A stretch of DNA of 64,000 nucleotides from Kitasatospora sp. MAP12-44 (GCF_029892095.1 NZ_JARZAE010000004.1:3596001-3660000), one strand, 5' to 3'. Shown: positions 17,175 to 26,832, numbered from the stretch's first letter. Numbers and translations are program-made. The notes: a model not told the origin generated them from the sequence alone.

Positions 17175-18329
17175 CTATCCGACACCGGCGTACGAGTGCT
17201 TGCCGGTGATGAAGATGTTGACGCCGTAGTAGTTGAAGACGAAGCAGGCGAACGCCAGGCAGGCCAGGTAGGCGGCCTTGCGGCCCTTCCACCCCGCGGT
17301 GGCGCGGGCGTGCAGGTAGCAGGCGTAGGCGACCCAGGTGATGAAGGACCAGGTCTCCTTCGGGTCCCACTCCCAGTACTTGCCCCAGGCCGACTCGGCC
17401 CAGATCGCGCCCGCGATGATGGTGAAGGTCCACAGCGGGAAGACGATCGCGTTGATCCGGTAGGACAGCTTGTCCAGCGTCGAGGCGGCGGGCAGCCGGT
17501 CCCAGACGGAGGCCGCGGTGTTGAACGGCCCGGTGGTCTTGCCGGCCGCGATCCGCTTGTCGTAGGTGTCCTTGCCCAGGTAGAGCGCGGTGACCACGAA
17601 GCCCGCGTGCAGGGCGCCGCCGGAGATGATCGCGGTGGTCACGTGGATGCCCAGCCAGTACGAGTGCAGGGCGGGCACCAGCTGCTCGGAGTCGGTGTAG
17701 AGCACCGTGGTGGCCAGCCCCAGCGTCAGCACCGCGGTCAGCACGACCGGCAGGCCGAGCCAGCGGACCGGCTTCTTCGCCGCCAACAGGACCAGGAACG
17801 CTGCCACCGTGGAGACGGCGAAGGCGCAGGAGAACTCGTACATGTTGCCCCACGGCCAGCGCATCACCGAGAGGCCGCGGGCGATCACACCGCTCGCGTT
17901 GATCAGGAAGCCGAGGACGGTCAGCGAGACGGCCATCCGGCCGGCCAGGTCACCCTTCTCGCTGGTGCCGGCGGCCCCGGGACCGTCCACCGCCTCGCCG
18001 TCGCCGCGACCGCTGGTCACCACGGTGGCGCCCTCGCCGGCCAGCGCCGTCCGGGTCAGCGTGGTGGTCCCGCCGCCGGGCGAGGCGACCGTGACGGTCA
18101 CCGACTTGGCCGCCTTGGCCGCCTTCGCCTGCTCGGGGAGGGTGGCTGCGGCGGCGGTCTGGGCCAGCGTGGCCTGCTCCGCGGAACGGACCGCCACCGC
18201 ACCCTTGCTGCCGAAGGTCCACTCGAACATGTAGGCGAACATCGCCAGCAGGTACACGGCCATGGCCGAGTAGATGAACTTGTTGGACAGGTCAGCCAGA
18301 TGGGGGTTGACCCCGGAGGCGCTGATCAC
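17175..18329 (-). CDS. ccsB: cytochrome c maturation protein CcsB (ResC)
   Basis: 384 aa polytopic membrane protein; with ResB it exports heme and ligates it to apocytochrome c (System II). The heme-handling tryptophan-rich signature WGKYWEWDPKETWSF is near residue 330. N-terminal membrane segments are separated by a variable Ala/Thr/Gly-rich loop (about 45-125), longer than in many homologues. GTG start at 18329, 3 bp after the resB stop. Last gene of the operon. Confidence 0.92.
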   Translation of the reverse strand: MISASGVNPHLADLSNKFIYSAMAVYLLAMFAYMFEWTFGSKGAVAVRSAEQATLAQTAAAATLPEQAKAAKAAKSVTVTVASPGGGTTTLTRTALAGEGATVVTSGRGDGEAVDGPGAAGTSEKGDLAGRMAVSLTVLGFLINASGVIARGLSVMRWPWGNMYEFSCAFAVSTVAAFLVLLAAKKPVRWLGLPVVLTAVLTLGLATTVLYTDSEQLVPALHSYWLGIHVTTAIISGGALHAGFVVTALYLGKDTYDKRIAAGKTTGPFNTAASVWDRLPAASTLDKLSYRINAIVFPLWTFTIIAGAIWAESAWGKYWEWDPKETWSFITWVAYACYLHARATAGWKGRKAAYLACLAFACFVFNYYGVNIFITGKHSYAGVG

Positions 18330-18332
18330 CGT

Positions 18333-20069
18333 CTACTCCTTGGATTCCGAGTCGGCAGGGACGGGGACGGCGTCTGATGGTTCGTCAGACGGTTCGGCGG
18401 AGGGTGCGCCGGAAGGTTCGACTGCGGGTTCGTCCAGGGCCGGGGCGTCGTCCTGCAGGTCGACGGCCAGCTCGGCCAGCTCCTCGGCGATCCGCGCGGA
18501 CTCGCTGCGGGCCAGGCCCGCCAGCTCCACCAGCGTCCGGCCGTCCGGGCCGGCCACCGCGCGGACCCAGATCCGGCGGCGCTGCACGAAGAGCGAGCCG
18601 ATCAGGCCGAGCACGGCGAGCACCGCACCCGTCAGGGCGACGGAGTTGCCCGGGCGGTGCGAGACGCTGAAGGTCGCCCACTGCTTGTAGGAGTCGAACG
18701 AGATGGTGCCGTAGTTGTCCGGCAGCTGCCAGACCTGGCCCGGCGTCATCTTGGCCTTGGCCGGACCGCCGTCCTGCTGCAGCTGGGTCATGTGGGTCAG
18801 GTCCAGCTGGTACACGTTCTGCGGCAGGCCCGAGTCGGTGCCGAGGTCGCCCTCGTAGGCGGTCAGCACCAGCAGCGGGGACGCGTCGCCCGGGAAGAGC
18901 GAGATCGGGCCGGTGGTCGGGCCGAAGTTGGCCGGCGCGGTCGGCAGGAAGAAGCCCGAGAAACCGAGTTGGACCTTCTTGCCGTCCTTGTCCCCGTAGT
19001 CGCCGACCTTGATCACACCGGTCGAGGTGAGGTTGGGGTCCTGCGGCAGGAAGGGAACGGTGTCGTGGTAGACCACCTTGCCGGTGGCGTCCTTGATGGT
19101 GATCACCGGGGCGTAGCCGTGGCCGATCAGGAAGACCTTGCTGCCGCCGATGTCCAGCGGGTGGTTGACCTGGATGTCGCCGGCCTTCAGCTTGCTGCTG
19201 TCCTCGCCCTGCCAGTACCGGATGTGCGCGATGAACTCGCGGGCGTTGCCCATCTGGTCGCCGCTGGTCTGGTAGCTGGCGGTGAAGTTGTCGAGCTTGA
19301 AGCCGAACGGGTCGAGGTCCTCGGGCCCGTAGAAGGCCGAGCCGGTGAAGTCGTCCAGCTGGGTCATCGTGTTGGCGAAGCCGTCGCCCTCGACCACCAG
19401 CTTGCCGCCCGTGCCACTGGCCAGGCTGGCCCAGGCGAACCCGGCCAGCAGGGCGAAGAGCGAGAGGTGGAAGAGCAGGTTGCCGACCTCGCGCAGGTAG
19501 CCCTTCTCGGCGGCCACCGCGCCGTTCGTCCCGGTGCTCAGGTGCGAGCGGAACCGGCGCTTGCGCAGCAGCCGGTGGGCGGCGGCGTTGACGGTCTCCG
19601 GGTCCGCGTCGGTGTGCCAGGCGGCGTACACCGGCATCCGGGTCAGGTTGCGCGGGGCGCCCGGCGGCATGGCCCGGATCACCCCGACGAACTGCCAGGT
19701 CCGCGGGATGATGCAGCCGGCCAGCGAGATGAAGAGCAGGATGTAGATCGCCGAGAACCAGACCGAGCTGTAGACGTCGAACAGCTGGAGCTTCTGGTAG
19801 ATCGGCGCCACCGTCTTGTGCGCGGCCTGCCAGGTCTGCACCTTGAAGGCGTTCTGGCTGGTCTGCGGGATCAGCGAGCCGGGGATGGCGGCGAGCGACA
19901 GCAGGAAGAGCAGGATCAGCGCGACCCGCATCGAGGTCAGCTGGCGCCACATCCAGCGCACCCAGCCGAACACTCCTATGCCGGCGGGGGCCTCCGCCTC
20001 GACCGGGGCACTGCTCATCCGCTCGGCGGACTCCTCGTCCGCCGGGGGCCTCAGGTCGGTGTCACTCAC
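18333..20069 (-). CDS. resB: cytochrome c biogenesis protein ResB
   Basis: 578 aa. Three N-terminal membrane segments begin at RVALILLFLLSLAAIPGSLIPQ (about 50-70). A long extracytoplasmic domain (about 230-490) follows, with GYLREVGNLLFHLSLFALL as a further segment and a last membrane helix at about 495-515. The C-terminal tail is Pro/Ser/Asp-rich and cytoplasmic. GTG start (VSDTDLRPP), 2 bp after the ccdA stop. Partner of CcsB in System II heme ligation. Confidence 0.92.
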   Translation of the reverse strand: MSDTDLRPPADEESAERMSSAPVEAEAPAGIGVFGWVRWMWRQLTSMRVALILLFLLSLAAIPGSLIPQTSQNAFKVQTWQAAHKTVAPIYQKLQLFDVYSSVWFSAIYILLFISLAGCIIPRTWQFVGVIRAMPPGAPRNLTRMPVYAAWHTDADPETVNAAAHRLLRKRRFRSHLSTGTNGAVAAEKGYLREVGNLLFHLSLFALLAGFAWASLASGTGGKLVVEGDGFANTMTQLDDFTGSAFYGPEDLDPFGFKLDNFTASYQTSGDQMGNAREFIAHIRYWQGEDSSKLKAGDIQVNHPLDIGGSKVFLIGHGYAPVITIKDATGKVVYHDTVPFLPQDPNLTSTGVIKVGDYGDKDGKKVQLGFSGFFLPTAPANFGPTTGPISLFPGDASPLLVLTAYEGDLGTDSGLPQNVYQLDLTHMTQLQQDGGPAKAKMTPGQVWQLPDNYGTISFDSYKQWATFSVSHRPGNSVALTGAVLAVLGLIGSLFVQRRRIWVRAVAGPDGRTLVELAGLARSESARIAEELAELAVDLQDDAPALDEPAVEPSGAPSAEPSDEPSDAVPVPADSESKE

Positions 20070-20071
20070 GG

Positions 20072-20848
20072 TCAGATTCCGATCGAATCGGCGGGGAAGA
20101 GGTACTGGAGCTGGTTCACCAGCTGGTCCCAGGCGCCGGTCACAAGCAGCAGGCCGACCGCGACCAGCATGCCGCCGCCGATCCGCATCACCCACTGGTA
20201 GTGCCGCTTGATCCAGCTGAACGCCCCGAGAGCGCGGCGGAAGGCCAGCGCCGCCACGACGAACGGTACGCCGAGGCCCAGGCAGTAGACGGCCATCAGC
20301 AACGCGGCGCGCCCGGCGCTGGCCTGGTGGATGGCCAGCGCGTTGAGCGAGGCCAGGGTCGGGCCGATGCACGGGGTCCAGCCGACCCCGAAGACCACGC
20401 CGAGCATCGGCGCGCCGAGCAGCCCGACCACCGGGCGGCGGTGCGAGCGCACCTCGCGCATGGTGAATCCCGGGAGCAGCCCCATGAAGGAGAGCCCCAT
20501 CAGGATGGTCAGCACGCCGGTCACCAGCGAGATGGTGTGGCGGTAGGTCAGCAGGGTCTGGCCGAAGAAGCCGAACAGCGCGCCGCCGGAGACGAAGACG
20601 GCGGTGAAGCCGAGCACGAAGAGCAGCGAGCCCGCCAGCATCCGGCCGCGCCTGGCCCCGCGCGCGTCGGCGAGGTCGGCGGCCGAGAAACCGGTGATGT
20701 ACGAGAGGTAGCCCGGGACCAGCGGCAGCACGCAGGGCGAGAAGAACGAGACCAGCCCGGCGGCCAGCGCCACCGGCACGGCCAGCAGCAGGGCGCCGTT
20801 CAGCACCGTGCCGTTGGTCTCCCCGATGGCGAGCAGGGCCGCACTCAC
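20072..20848 (-). CDS. ccdA: thiol-disulfide transmembrane carrier CcdA
   Basis: 258 aa with six hydrophobic segments. The two redox cysteines are in FFSPCVLPLVPGY and GWTPCIGPTLAS. It carries electrons across the membrane to keep apocytochrome c and the extracytoplasmic thioredoxin-like protein reduced. GTG start overlaps the upstream gene stop by 4 bp (GTGA). Confidence 0.93.
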   Translation of the reverse strand: MSAALLAIGETNGTVLNGALLLAVPVALAAGLVSFFSPCVLPLVPGYLSYITGFSAADLADARGARRGRMLAGSLLFVLGFTAVFVSGGALFGFFGQTLLTYRHTISLVTGVLTILMGLSFMGLLPGFTMREVRSHRRPVVGLLGAPMLGVVFGVGWTPCIGPTLASLNALAIHQASAGRAALLMAVYCLGLGVPFVVAALAFRRALGAFSWIKRHYQWVMRIGGGMLVAVGLLLVTGAWDQLVNQLQYLFPADSIGI

Positions 20849-21480
20849 GACTTCGGCTCCGCCAGGATCGGCGTGAGCATCGCGGTCAGGTCGTCGGCGG
20901 AGAGCGCCTTCATCGCCCGCGCGGCGAGCCGGCCCTGGCGGTCGATCACGATGGTGGTCGGGATGGACTGCGGATTCAGGCTGCCCTTGGGGAACTTGAG
21001 GATCTGGGTGCCGTCCGGGTCGTACAGGCTCGGGTAGGTGATCCCGCTCACGTCCTCGAACTGCTTGGCGTTGGTGATGCTGGTGTCCCGGGTGTTGATG
21101 CCGAGGAACTGCACACCCTGGCCCTGGAACTGCTGGTAGACCTGCTCGAGGCCCTTGGCCTCGGCCCGGCAGGGCGAGCACCAGGAGCCCCAGATGTTGA
21201 GGACGACGATCTTGCCGCGGTAGTCGGAGAGGGCGGCGTTGGCGCCCTCCAGGGTCTTGCCCGAGATGGCGGGGGCCGGTTGGCGGTCGGCGACGGGCGC
21301 GGTGTCGATACCGCCGCTGCCGATCACGAAGCCGGCCTGCGCGTCACCGCCGCCCGAGGAGCCCGACGAGCTGCAGCCGGCGAGCGTGAGGGCGGCGGCG
21401 GTGGCGACCAGAGCCGCGGCAAGACGCAGGCGGGTGGGGGTCCGCCCGGCCGAGGGCCGGGGGTGCGACGTACCAGACAT
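20845..21480 (-). CDS. lipoprotein thioredoxin-like (TlpA/ResA family)
   Basis: 211 aa. Lipoprotein signal peptide ending at ALTLAGCSSSG (lipobox C35), then a Gly/Ser linker and a thioredoxin fold with the CxxC site in WGSWCSPCRAEAKG. It is expected to reduce the heme-binding cysteines of apocytochromes, taking electrons from CcdA. First gene of the four-gene operon. A canonical ribosome site is not obvious before the ATG. Confidence 0.9.
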   Translation of the reverse strand: MSGTSHPRPSAGRTPTRLRLAAALVATAAALTLAGCSSSGSSGGGDAQAGFVIGSGGIDTAPVADRQPAPAISGKTLEGANAALSDYRGKIVVLNIWGSWCSPCRAEAKGLEQVYQQFQGQGVQFLGINTRDTSITNAKQFEDVSGITYPSLYDPDGTQILKFPKGSLNPQSIPTTIVIDRQGRLAARAMKALSADDLTAMLTPILAEPKS

Positions 21481-21597
21481 GTGAAAAGTTTCGCATGGGA
21501 CTTTGGGACGCTTTAGGGGGGTCCGCCCTTGCGGTCCGGACCCTCCCTGAGCTGCGGGTGTAAAGACGGGATCAGATCCCGCGGGTGCTGCGGCCGG

Positions 21598-22281
21598 TCA
21601 GGCCCCGAAGCTCTTGGCCACCGGCACGTCGCCCTTGGAACCCTTGCCGGTCAGGTGAGCCGGCAGCAGGTCGCGGGCCGGCTCGCGGTAGCCGACCGAC
21701 ACCAGCTTGTCCCCCTCGTAGGTGAAGCTGGTCAACGAGGCGAGCGAGCACTGCCGGCGGCGCGGGTCGTGCCACAGCCGGCGCTTCTCGGCGAACGAAC
21801 GGGCCGTCCAGATCGGCAGCTGGTGGCTCACGCAGACCGCCTCGTGCCCGCGCGCGGCGTCCCGGGCGGCGGCCAGCGCGCCCATCATCCGCACCGCCTG
21901 CTCGATGTACGGCTCGCCCCAGGACGGACGGAACGGGTTGACCAGGTGCTGCCAGTAGCGCGGGTTGCGCAGCGAGCCGTCGCCGACGCCGAAGGTCTTG
22001 CCCTGGAAGATGTTCTCCGCCTCGATCAGCCGGTCGTCACTGGCGACCTCCAGACCGTGCGCGGACCCGATCGGCGCGGCGGTCTCCTGCGCGCGCTCCA
22101 GCGGGGAGGCGACCACGTACGTGATGTCGTGGTCGGCCAGGTGCTCGGCGACCCGGTCGGCCATCTGCCGTCCGAGCTCGGACAGGTGGTAGTCCGGCAG
22201 CCGGCCGTAGAGCACGCCCTCAGGGTTGTGCACCTCGCCGTGCCGCATGAGGTGCACCACGGTGATCTCTTTGGCGCTCAC
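21598..22281 (-). CDS. histidine phosphatase family protein (phosphoglycerate mutase-like)
   Basis: 227 aa from GTG (VSAKEITVVHLMRHGEVHN). The catalytic phospho-histidine is in LMRHGEVHNPEG, with second-half residues in AVCVSHQLPIW. Typical of cofactor-independent-looking phosphatases of broad substrate; true substrate unknown. Next to hemL with 13 bp between, so probably co-transcribed. Confidence 0.87.
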   Translation of the reverse strand: MSAKEITVVHLMRHGEVHNPEGVLYGRLPDYHLSELGRQMADRVAEHLADHDITYVVASPLERAQETAAPIGSAHGLEVASDDRLIEAENIFQGKTFGVGDGSLRNPRYWQHLVNPFRPSWGEPYIEQAVRMMGALAAARDAARGHEAVCVSHQLPIWTARSFAEKRRLWHDPRRRQCSLASLTSFTYEGDKLVSVGYREPARDLLPAHLTGKGSKGDVPVAKSFGA

Positions 22282-22294
22282 GTATCTGCTTCTC

Positions 22295-23623
22295 TCAGTT
22301 CTGGGCGGGCTGGGCCGCGGCCGCGGCACGGGCCGCGGCGGGCAGGGCGGCGGCGATCTTCTCGATCGCCCGCTCGTCGTGGGACGCCGAGACGAACCAG
22401 GACTCGAAGGCGGACGGCGGCAGGTAGACGCCGTCGGCGAGCAGGCTGTGGAAGAAGTCCGTGAAGCGGTAGGCCTGCTGACGCTTCGCCGAGTCGTAGT
22501 CGGTGACCGGCTCGTCGGTGAAGAAGACCGAGAACATGTTGCCCGCCTTCTGCAGCCGGTGCGTCACGCCCTCCTTCGTCAGCGCGTCGGTGACCAGGCC
22601 GGAGATGGTGTCGGCGACCCGGTCGACGGTGGCGTACACCTCGTCGGTGCAGCCGCGCAGCTGGGCCAGGCCCGCCGCGGTGGCGATCGGGTTACCGGAC
22701 AGGGTGCCCGCCTGGTAGACCGGGCCGGCCGGCGCCAGGTAGGCCATCACGTCGGCGCGACCGCCGAAGGCCGCGGCCGGGAATCCGCCGCCCATCACCT
22801 TGCCGAAGGTCAGCAGGTCCGGGGCCCAGCCCTCGTGGGCGGCCTCCAGGCCGTACCAGCCGGCCTTGGAGACGCGGAAGCCGGTCATCACCTCGTCGGA
22901 GATGAAGAGCGCGCCGTTCTCGCGGCAGAGCCGGGCCAGGCCCGCGTTGAAGCCGGCGGCCGGCGGGACGACGCCCATGTTGCCGGGCGAGGCCTCGGTG
23001 ATCACGCAGGCGATCTGCCCGGCGTGCGCGGCGAAGGCCTGCTCGACGGCGGCCAGGTCGTTGTACGGCAGCACGATGGTGTCGCCGGCCTGGGCTCCGG
23101 TCACCCCGGGCGTGTCGGGCAGCCCGAAGGTGGCCACCCCCGAGCCGGCAGCGGCCAGCAGCGCGTCCACGTGGCCGTGGTAGCAGCCGGCGAACTTGAC
23201 GATCTTCGCCCGGCCGGTGAAGCCGCGGGCCAGCCGGATCGCCGACATGGTCGCCTCGGTGCCGGAGGAGACCAGCCGGACCTGCTCCACCGGGGCCACC
23301 CGGGAGACGATCTCCTCGGCCAGCTCGACCTCGCCCTGCCCGGGCGTGCCGAAGGACGTGCCGCGCGTCACAGCCTGCTGGACGGCCTCGATCACGGCCG
23401 GGTTGGCGTGGCCGAGGATCATCGGCCCCCACGAGCAGACCAGGTCGACGTACTCGCGACCGTCGGCGTCGGTCAGGTAGGGCCCGTTGCCGGACACCAT
23501 GAAGCGCGGCGTGCCGCCCACCGCGCGGAAGGCGCGCACCGGGGAGTTCACCCCGCCGGGGGTCACGATCGAGGCGCGGTCGAAGAGCAGCTGGGACTGA
23601 GGTGCTTCATAGGGGTAGCTCAC
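22295..23623 (-). CDS. hemL: glutamate-1-semialdehyde 2,1-aminomutase
   Basis: 442 aa PLP enzyme making 5-aminolevulinate, the step after HemA in C5 heme synthesis. The PLP lysine is in [36 protein letters not shown] is the family N-terminal block. I chose the GTG at 23623 ([11 protein letters not shown]) with GAGAGGA upstream; a TTG at 23641 would add six residues. It lies apart from the rex-hemACDB operon, 7 kb away. Confidence 0.94.
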   Translation of the reverse strand: MSYPYEAPQSQLLFDRASIVTPGGVNSPVRAFRAVGGTPRFMVSGNGPYLTDADGREYVDLVCSWGPMILGHANPAVIEAVQQAVTRGTSFGTPGQGEVELAEEIVSRVAPVEQVRLVSSGTEATMSAIRLARGFTGRAKIVKFAGCYHGHVDALLAAAGSGVATFGLPDTPGVTGAQAGDTIVLPYNDLAAVEQAFAAHAGQIACVITEASPGNMGVVPPAAGFNAGLARLCRENGALFISDEVMTGFRVSKAGWYGLEAAHEGWAPDLLTFGKVMGGGFPAAAFGGRADVMAYLAPAGPVYQAGTLSGNPIATAAGLAQLRGCTDEVYATVDRVADTISGLVTDALTKEGVTHRLQKAGNMFSVFFTDEPVTDYDSAKRQQAYRFTDFFHSLLADGVYLPPSAFESWFVSASHDERAIEKIAAALPAAARAAAAAQPAQN

Positions 23624-23839
23624 GAGACCACATCCTCTCAAACCGGTCCGGTCTCAAATCGTGTCCTTTACCTCTGCATGTCGGAGCCGATCATCTGGAA
23701 CGATGATCCGTGTGCGGCCACTGTCCCCTCGTCCCGCACACTGGGGTGAGCACGGTTCGCCGTGCACGAGGCCGCCGGAGGGACACCGGGGGTCCCGGAG
23801 GTCTGTCGGTTCCGGCGAATTCCGGTGAGGATGGTCCGA

Positions 23840-24388
23840 GTGTCCGAGGCGCACGACGGCTTCGAGAAGGCCACGGCGGGAAGGCGGGGTGGAGGACGGG
23901 TGGGGGTGACCTACAAGTACTTCGGCGCACCCGACCGCGCCACCGCCGCGAGAGTCCCCACCGCACTCGGCCCCGGCGGCCTGGGTCTGGACGCCGGCGA
24001 ACTCGGCTCGCTCGGCCGGCTCGGCGATCTGATGGAGACCAGCGGCTCGCCCAACGGGCACCTCTCCACCAAGATCAAGCCGGAGACCATGAGCGCGATG
24101 GTCCTCACCGGCATCCAGGGCGTCCCGCTGCACCAGGTCCCGCCGCTGGAACTCGTCGTGCTGCACCCCGACTACGCGGTCGTCCAGCTCCCGCACACCG
24201 TGGTGGAGCCCCTGCGCAAGGCCGACGAGACCGAACTCGGCGCCGCCGCCTTCATCTGGTCCACCGTCCCCGACCGCCGCGGCCCGCGCGACGCGTTCGT
24301 CATCTACTCGATGCTGCACGAGTGGCAGGACTTCGCCAACCGGCTGCACGACGCGGGGCACCAGCTGTACTGCCTGGTCTGGCCATGA
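23840..24388 (+). CDS. conserved hypothetical protein
   Basis: 182 aa. The start is uncertain: GTG 23840 has GGTGAGGA eight bases upstream; ATG 23831 and GTG 23762 are in frame. The body is globular, with PALHQVPPLELVVLHPDY-like and EWQDFANRLHDAGHQLYCLVWP segments and no membrane helix or catalytic signature. I do not recognise a characterised family. Single gene between hemL and a strong terminator. Confidence 0.6.
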   Translation: MSEAHDGFEKATAGRRGGGRVGVTYKYFGAPDRATAARVPTALGPGGLGLDAGELGSLGRLGDLMETSGSPNGHLSTKIKPETMSAMVLTGIQGVPLHQVPPLELVVLHPDYAVVQLPHTVVEPLRKADETELGAAAFIWSTVPDRRGPRDAFVIYSMLHEWQDFANRLHDAGHQLYCLVWP

Positions 24389-24390
24389 GT

Positions 24391-24421
24391 CAGGCGCGCA
24401 CCCCGGTCGGGTGCGCGCCTG
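24391..24421. terminator. bidirectional terminator
   Basis: Perfect 13-bp stem (CAGGCGCGCACCC) with a 5-base loop, beginning 3 bp after the stop of the plus-strand gene and ending 10 bp before the stop of the convergent small gene. Confidence 0.8.
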
Positions 24422-24430
24422 GCTGGGCGG

Positions 24431-24592
24431 TCAGTTGTGGCCGAAGCGCTTCTGCTTGCCCTTGCGGGCGAACTCCGTCGTGCTGCCCTCGGTCATCTTG
24501 TCCTCGGCCGGCGGCGCCTCCATCGGCGCGCCCTTGACCTGCGGGCTCTTCTTGGCGTCGTGGCTCTTGGTCTTGTTCTTGGTCTTCGTCAT
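24431..24592 (-). CDS. small basic hypothetical protein
   Basis: 53 aa, strongly Lys-rich (MTKTKNKTKSHDAKKS at the start, EFARKGKQKRFGHN at the end). Good ribosome site AGGAGAGAG before the ATG. No signal peptide or membrane helix. Probably disordered and perhaps nucleic-acid-binding on charge grounds only. I do not know a function. Confidence 0.6.
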   Translation of the reverse strand: MTKTKNKTKSHDAKKSPQVKGAPMEAPPAEDKMTEGSTTEFARKGKQKRFGHN

Positions 24593-24682
24593 GGTCTCTC
24601 TCCTGGGTGAGGGGGCCTCACCAACGACGGTCTCAGGGCTCTGGCCGGGCCGCACGTCGGAGCGTCACCGAGGGTGAATCGA

Positions 24683-24725
24683 CGGTGGGGTGGGAAGTCG
24701 GCCGGACCGACCTCCCACCCCACCG
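24683..24725 (-). terminator. terminator downstream of the SGNH lipase gene
   Basis: Perfect 13-bp outer stem (CGGTGGGGTGGGA) with a nested GTCGG/CCGAC stem inside, 16 bp past the lipase stop. Confidence 0.7.
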
Positions 24726-24740
24726 GCCGAGCGGGGATCG

Positions 24741-26375
24741 TCAGCCGTGCAGGTAGACGATGCCGAGCTTGGTGAGCTGCCAGAGCTGGCTCGACGCGCC
24801 GGTGTCGGCGGCGAGTTGGACGATCGGGTTGCCCTGGCCGTCGACCGAGGCGCTGACGGTGGCGACCTTCGAGGTGTCCTGCGAGTCGGCGAGCTTGTAC
24901 TGGCCGTTGCCCGCGGGCTCGATCACCCAGTGCTGGTTGCCGCCGCCGTTGCAGGCCCACTGCTCCAGTACCGTGCCGGGCGCGGTGGAGCCGCCGGTGG
25001 CGTCCAGGCACATGTTCCGGTTGCCGCTGAAGTCCATCTCGTAGCTGCCGCCGGTCTTGGCCTCCAGCACGAAGGACTGGTTGAGCCCGCCGGTGGCCGG
25101 ATAGCTGATCGCGGTCCGCCCATTGGTGCTGTCGCCGTAGGTGCCGCCGCCCGAGAGGTCGAGCACCTTGCCGTTGGAGGCGTTGGTGAGCTGGTACCAG
25201 GCGCCGTCCTCGGGCGTGTCGTTGAACGGCTGACCTGGTGTCAGCGGCATCAGCGCGGTGCCGTCGGCCTGGTCGAGGGTGCAGTACGCCTCCTGCTGCG
25301 CGGCGCCGTTGTAGAAGGCGCCGAGGCAGGAGCCCTCGCCCTGGTAGCCGGCCACCCGCAGGTGGTAGGACTGCCGGATCTCGTTCTCGCAGAGCGAGAG
25401 GATGCCGATCGAGTAGTCGCAGCCGTTGCGGGTGTTCTCGGAGAGGTCGATGACGTCGCCGTTGGTGTACTCGTACGGCGAGCTGGTCCACTCCGCGCAG
25501 ACCTCGTGGCCGTAGCTGACCCGGCGCTCGTCCAGGAACCGTACGCCGGGCACCTGTTCGGCGGCCTGGCGCAGCGCGTCGTCAAAGGTCGGCACCACCC
25601 AGTTGTGGCCCCAGGCCAGGTCCTCGGGGTAGGCCGGGCAGCCCTGGTTGATCTTGGTCGCGTAGTCGTTGCTGCGGATGTCCGGGGTGATCGGGGTGAA
25701 GTAGGACTGGTAGACCAGCTGGTAGGAGCCGTCCGGGTAGCCGGCGTTGCGCATGGTCTGGCGGACGTCGGTGATCGCAGCGACCACCTTGGGGATGACG
25801 GCCTGCGCGCGCTGGAGGATGGTGGCGCTGCCGATGGTGTCCCGGCAGCCCTGCGACTTGGGGATCGGGAAGTACTGCGCCAGGCAGCTCTCCATGATCC
25901 CGCTGAAGTCGAAGTTGTCGTTGGCGCCGATCGTGACGACGACCATCTTGACGTTGTACTTGGCTGCGGTCTGGGCGAGTTGGACGTCCTGCTTGGGCTC
26001 GCCGTAGTCACCGCTGCCGCCACCGGTGATCTTCGCCAGGGTCGGGTCGCTGGTCAGGTCGCCGGTCTGCGCGCCGGAGCAGGCGAGGTCCACGGGCGTG
26101 ACGCCGGTCAGGCCGGTGTCGAAGATCTCGGACTGCGGGTGCCGGTGGCAGTAGTTCGACGGGCCGTCCGTGCCGGGGAAGTAGCCGTCGCTGGTGTCGG
26201 TTCCGGCGCCCTCGCCGGAGATCGCGCTGTCTCCCATCGAGACGATGGCGCTGGGCAGATCGGCTCGGGTGGCCGCGTGAGCCGGTGGGGCGCCGGTGGC
26301 CAGACCGAGCGCGGCGACCAGAGCGGCTACGGCCAGCAGGGCGGTGGGGGGAGCTGAGTGACGTTTCCTGATCAC
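24741..26375 (-). CDS. secreted SGNH/GDSL hydrolase with C-terminal ricin-type lectin domain
   Basis: 544 aa. Signal peptide 1-34 ending PPAHA. SGNH domain: block I SAIVSMGDSAISGEG with nucleophile S50, and IGANDNFDFSG as block III. After the domain ends near 400, a beta-trefoil lectin follows (NASNGKVLDLSGGG, QSFVLE, MCLDATGG, QHWVIEP), which gives carbohydrate binding. Likely an extracellular esterase or lipase that docks on polysaccharide. GTG start with AGGAG. Promoter and terminator are both visible, so it is a single-gene unit. Confidence 0.9.
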   Translation of the reverse strand: MIRKRHSAPPTALLAVAALVAALGLATGAPPAHAATRADLPSAIVSMGDSAISGEGAGTDTSDGYFPGTDGPSNYCHRHPQSEIFDTGLTGVTPVDLACSGAQTGDLTSDPTLAKITGGGSGDYGEPKQDVQLAQTAAKYNVKMVVVTIGANDNFDFSGIMESCLAQYFPIPKSQGCRDTIGSATILQRAQAVIPKVVAAITDVRQTMRNAGYPDGSYQLVYQSYFTPITPDIRSNDYATKINQGCPAYPEDLAWGHNWVVPTFDDALRQAAEQVPGVRFLDERRVSYGHEVCAEWTSSPYEYTNGDVIDLSENTRNGCDYSIGILSLCENEIRQSYHLRVAGYQGEGSCLGAFYNGAAQQEAYCTLDQADGTALMPLTPGQPFNDTPEDGAWYQLTNASNGKVLDLSGGGTYGDSTNGRTAISYPATGGLNQSFVLEAKTGGSYEMDFSGNRNMCLDATGGSTAPGTVLEQWACNGGGNQHWVIEPAGNGQYKLADSQDTSKVATVSASVDGQGNPIVQLAADTGASSQLWQLTKLGIVYLHG

Positions 26376-26422
26376 GTATGACTCCTAGGTGGGGGGCGGA
26401 GTTCCACTGTGAGCGGAGTCAC

Positions 26423-26451
26423 ATCGTAGGTACTGACAAGTAACACAACAA
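26423..26451 (-). promoter_or_regulatory. housekeeping-type promoter of the SGNH lipase gene
   Basis: Reading the minus strand: -35 TTGTTG, 17-base spacer, -10 TACGAT, about 45 bp before the GTG. Hexamers and spacing fit the principal actinomycete sigma factor. Flanks are unusually A/T-rich for this genome. Confidence 0.5.
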
Positions 26452-26500
26452 GACGCGGGACAAGGAAACTTGAGGGATCCTCAGGTTCTCCTCGAATGTG

Positions 26501-26530
26501 GGTGGACCTGGGTGGACCTGGGTGGACAGC
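26501..26530. repeat. 10-bp tandem repeat GGTGGACCTG
   Basis: Two exact copies of GGTGGACCTG and a third ending AGC, immediately before the chaplin terminator. Function unknown; it could affect read-through or be slippage-prone. Confidence 0.6.
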
Positions 26531-26533
26531 ACA

Positions 26534-26580
26534 GAGCCGCCGTCCGTCGCCTCAGGAGGAGAGGCAACGGACGGCGGCTC
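26534..26580 (-). terminator. terminator downstream of the minus-strand chaplin
   Basis: Perfect 14-bp stem (GAGCCGCCGTCCGT) with an inner GCCTC/GAGGC pair, 13 bp past the chaplin stop. Confidence 0.7.
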
Positions 26581-26592
26581 GCTGCGGGCGAA

Positions 26593-26832
26593 TCAGCCCT
26601 GGTTCACGCAGGTGTTGCCGAACGCCGGGTTCAGCAGGCCGATCACATCGACGCTGTTACCGCAGAGGTTGACCGGAATGTGCACCGGCACCTGGAGCTG
26701 GTTGCCGGACAGCACGCCCGGCGAGCCGACAGCGGCGCCCTCGGCACCGGAGCTGGCGAGGGCGGACCCGGCACCCGCGGCAACGATGCCGACCACAGCG
26801 GCGCCGACAGCGGCAGCCTTCTTGACGCTCAT
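26593..26832 (-). CDS. chp: short chaplin, copy 1
   Basis: 79 aa: signal peptide (1-about 27), then one chaplin domain. Mature features are GSPGVLSGNQLQVPVHIPVN and the two conserved cysteines in NLCGNSVDVIGLLNP and GNTCVNQG. Short chaplins assemble into amyloid fibrils on aerial hyphae and spores and lower water surface tension. No sortase motif, so not wall-anchored itself. Ribosome site AAGGAG. A BldN-like promoter is seen 40 bp upstream, and the gene is divergent from the other two chaplins. Confidence 0.95.
   Translation of the reverse strand: MSVKKAAAVGAAVVGIVAAGAGSALASSGAEGAAVGSPGVLSGNQLQVPVHIPVNLCGNSVDVIGLLNPAFGNTCVNQG

Noticed and set aside
26500..26530. Insertion sequence end
   Set aside because: The 10-bp tandem repeat has no transposase or inverted terminal repeats nearby.
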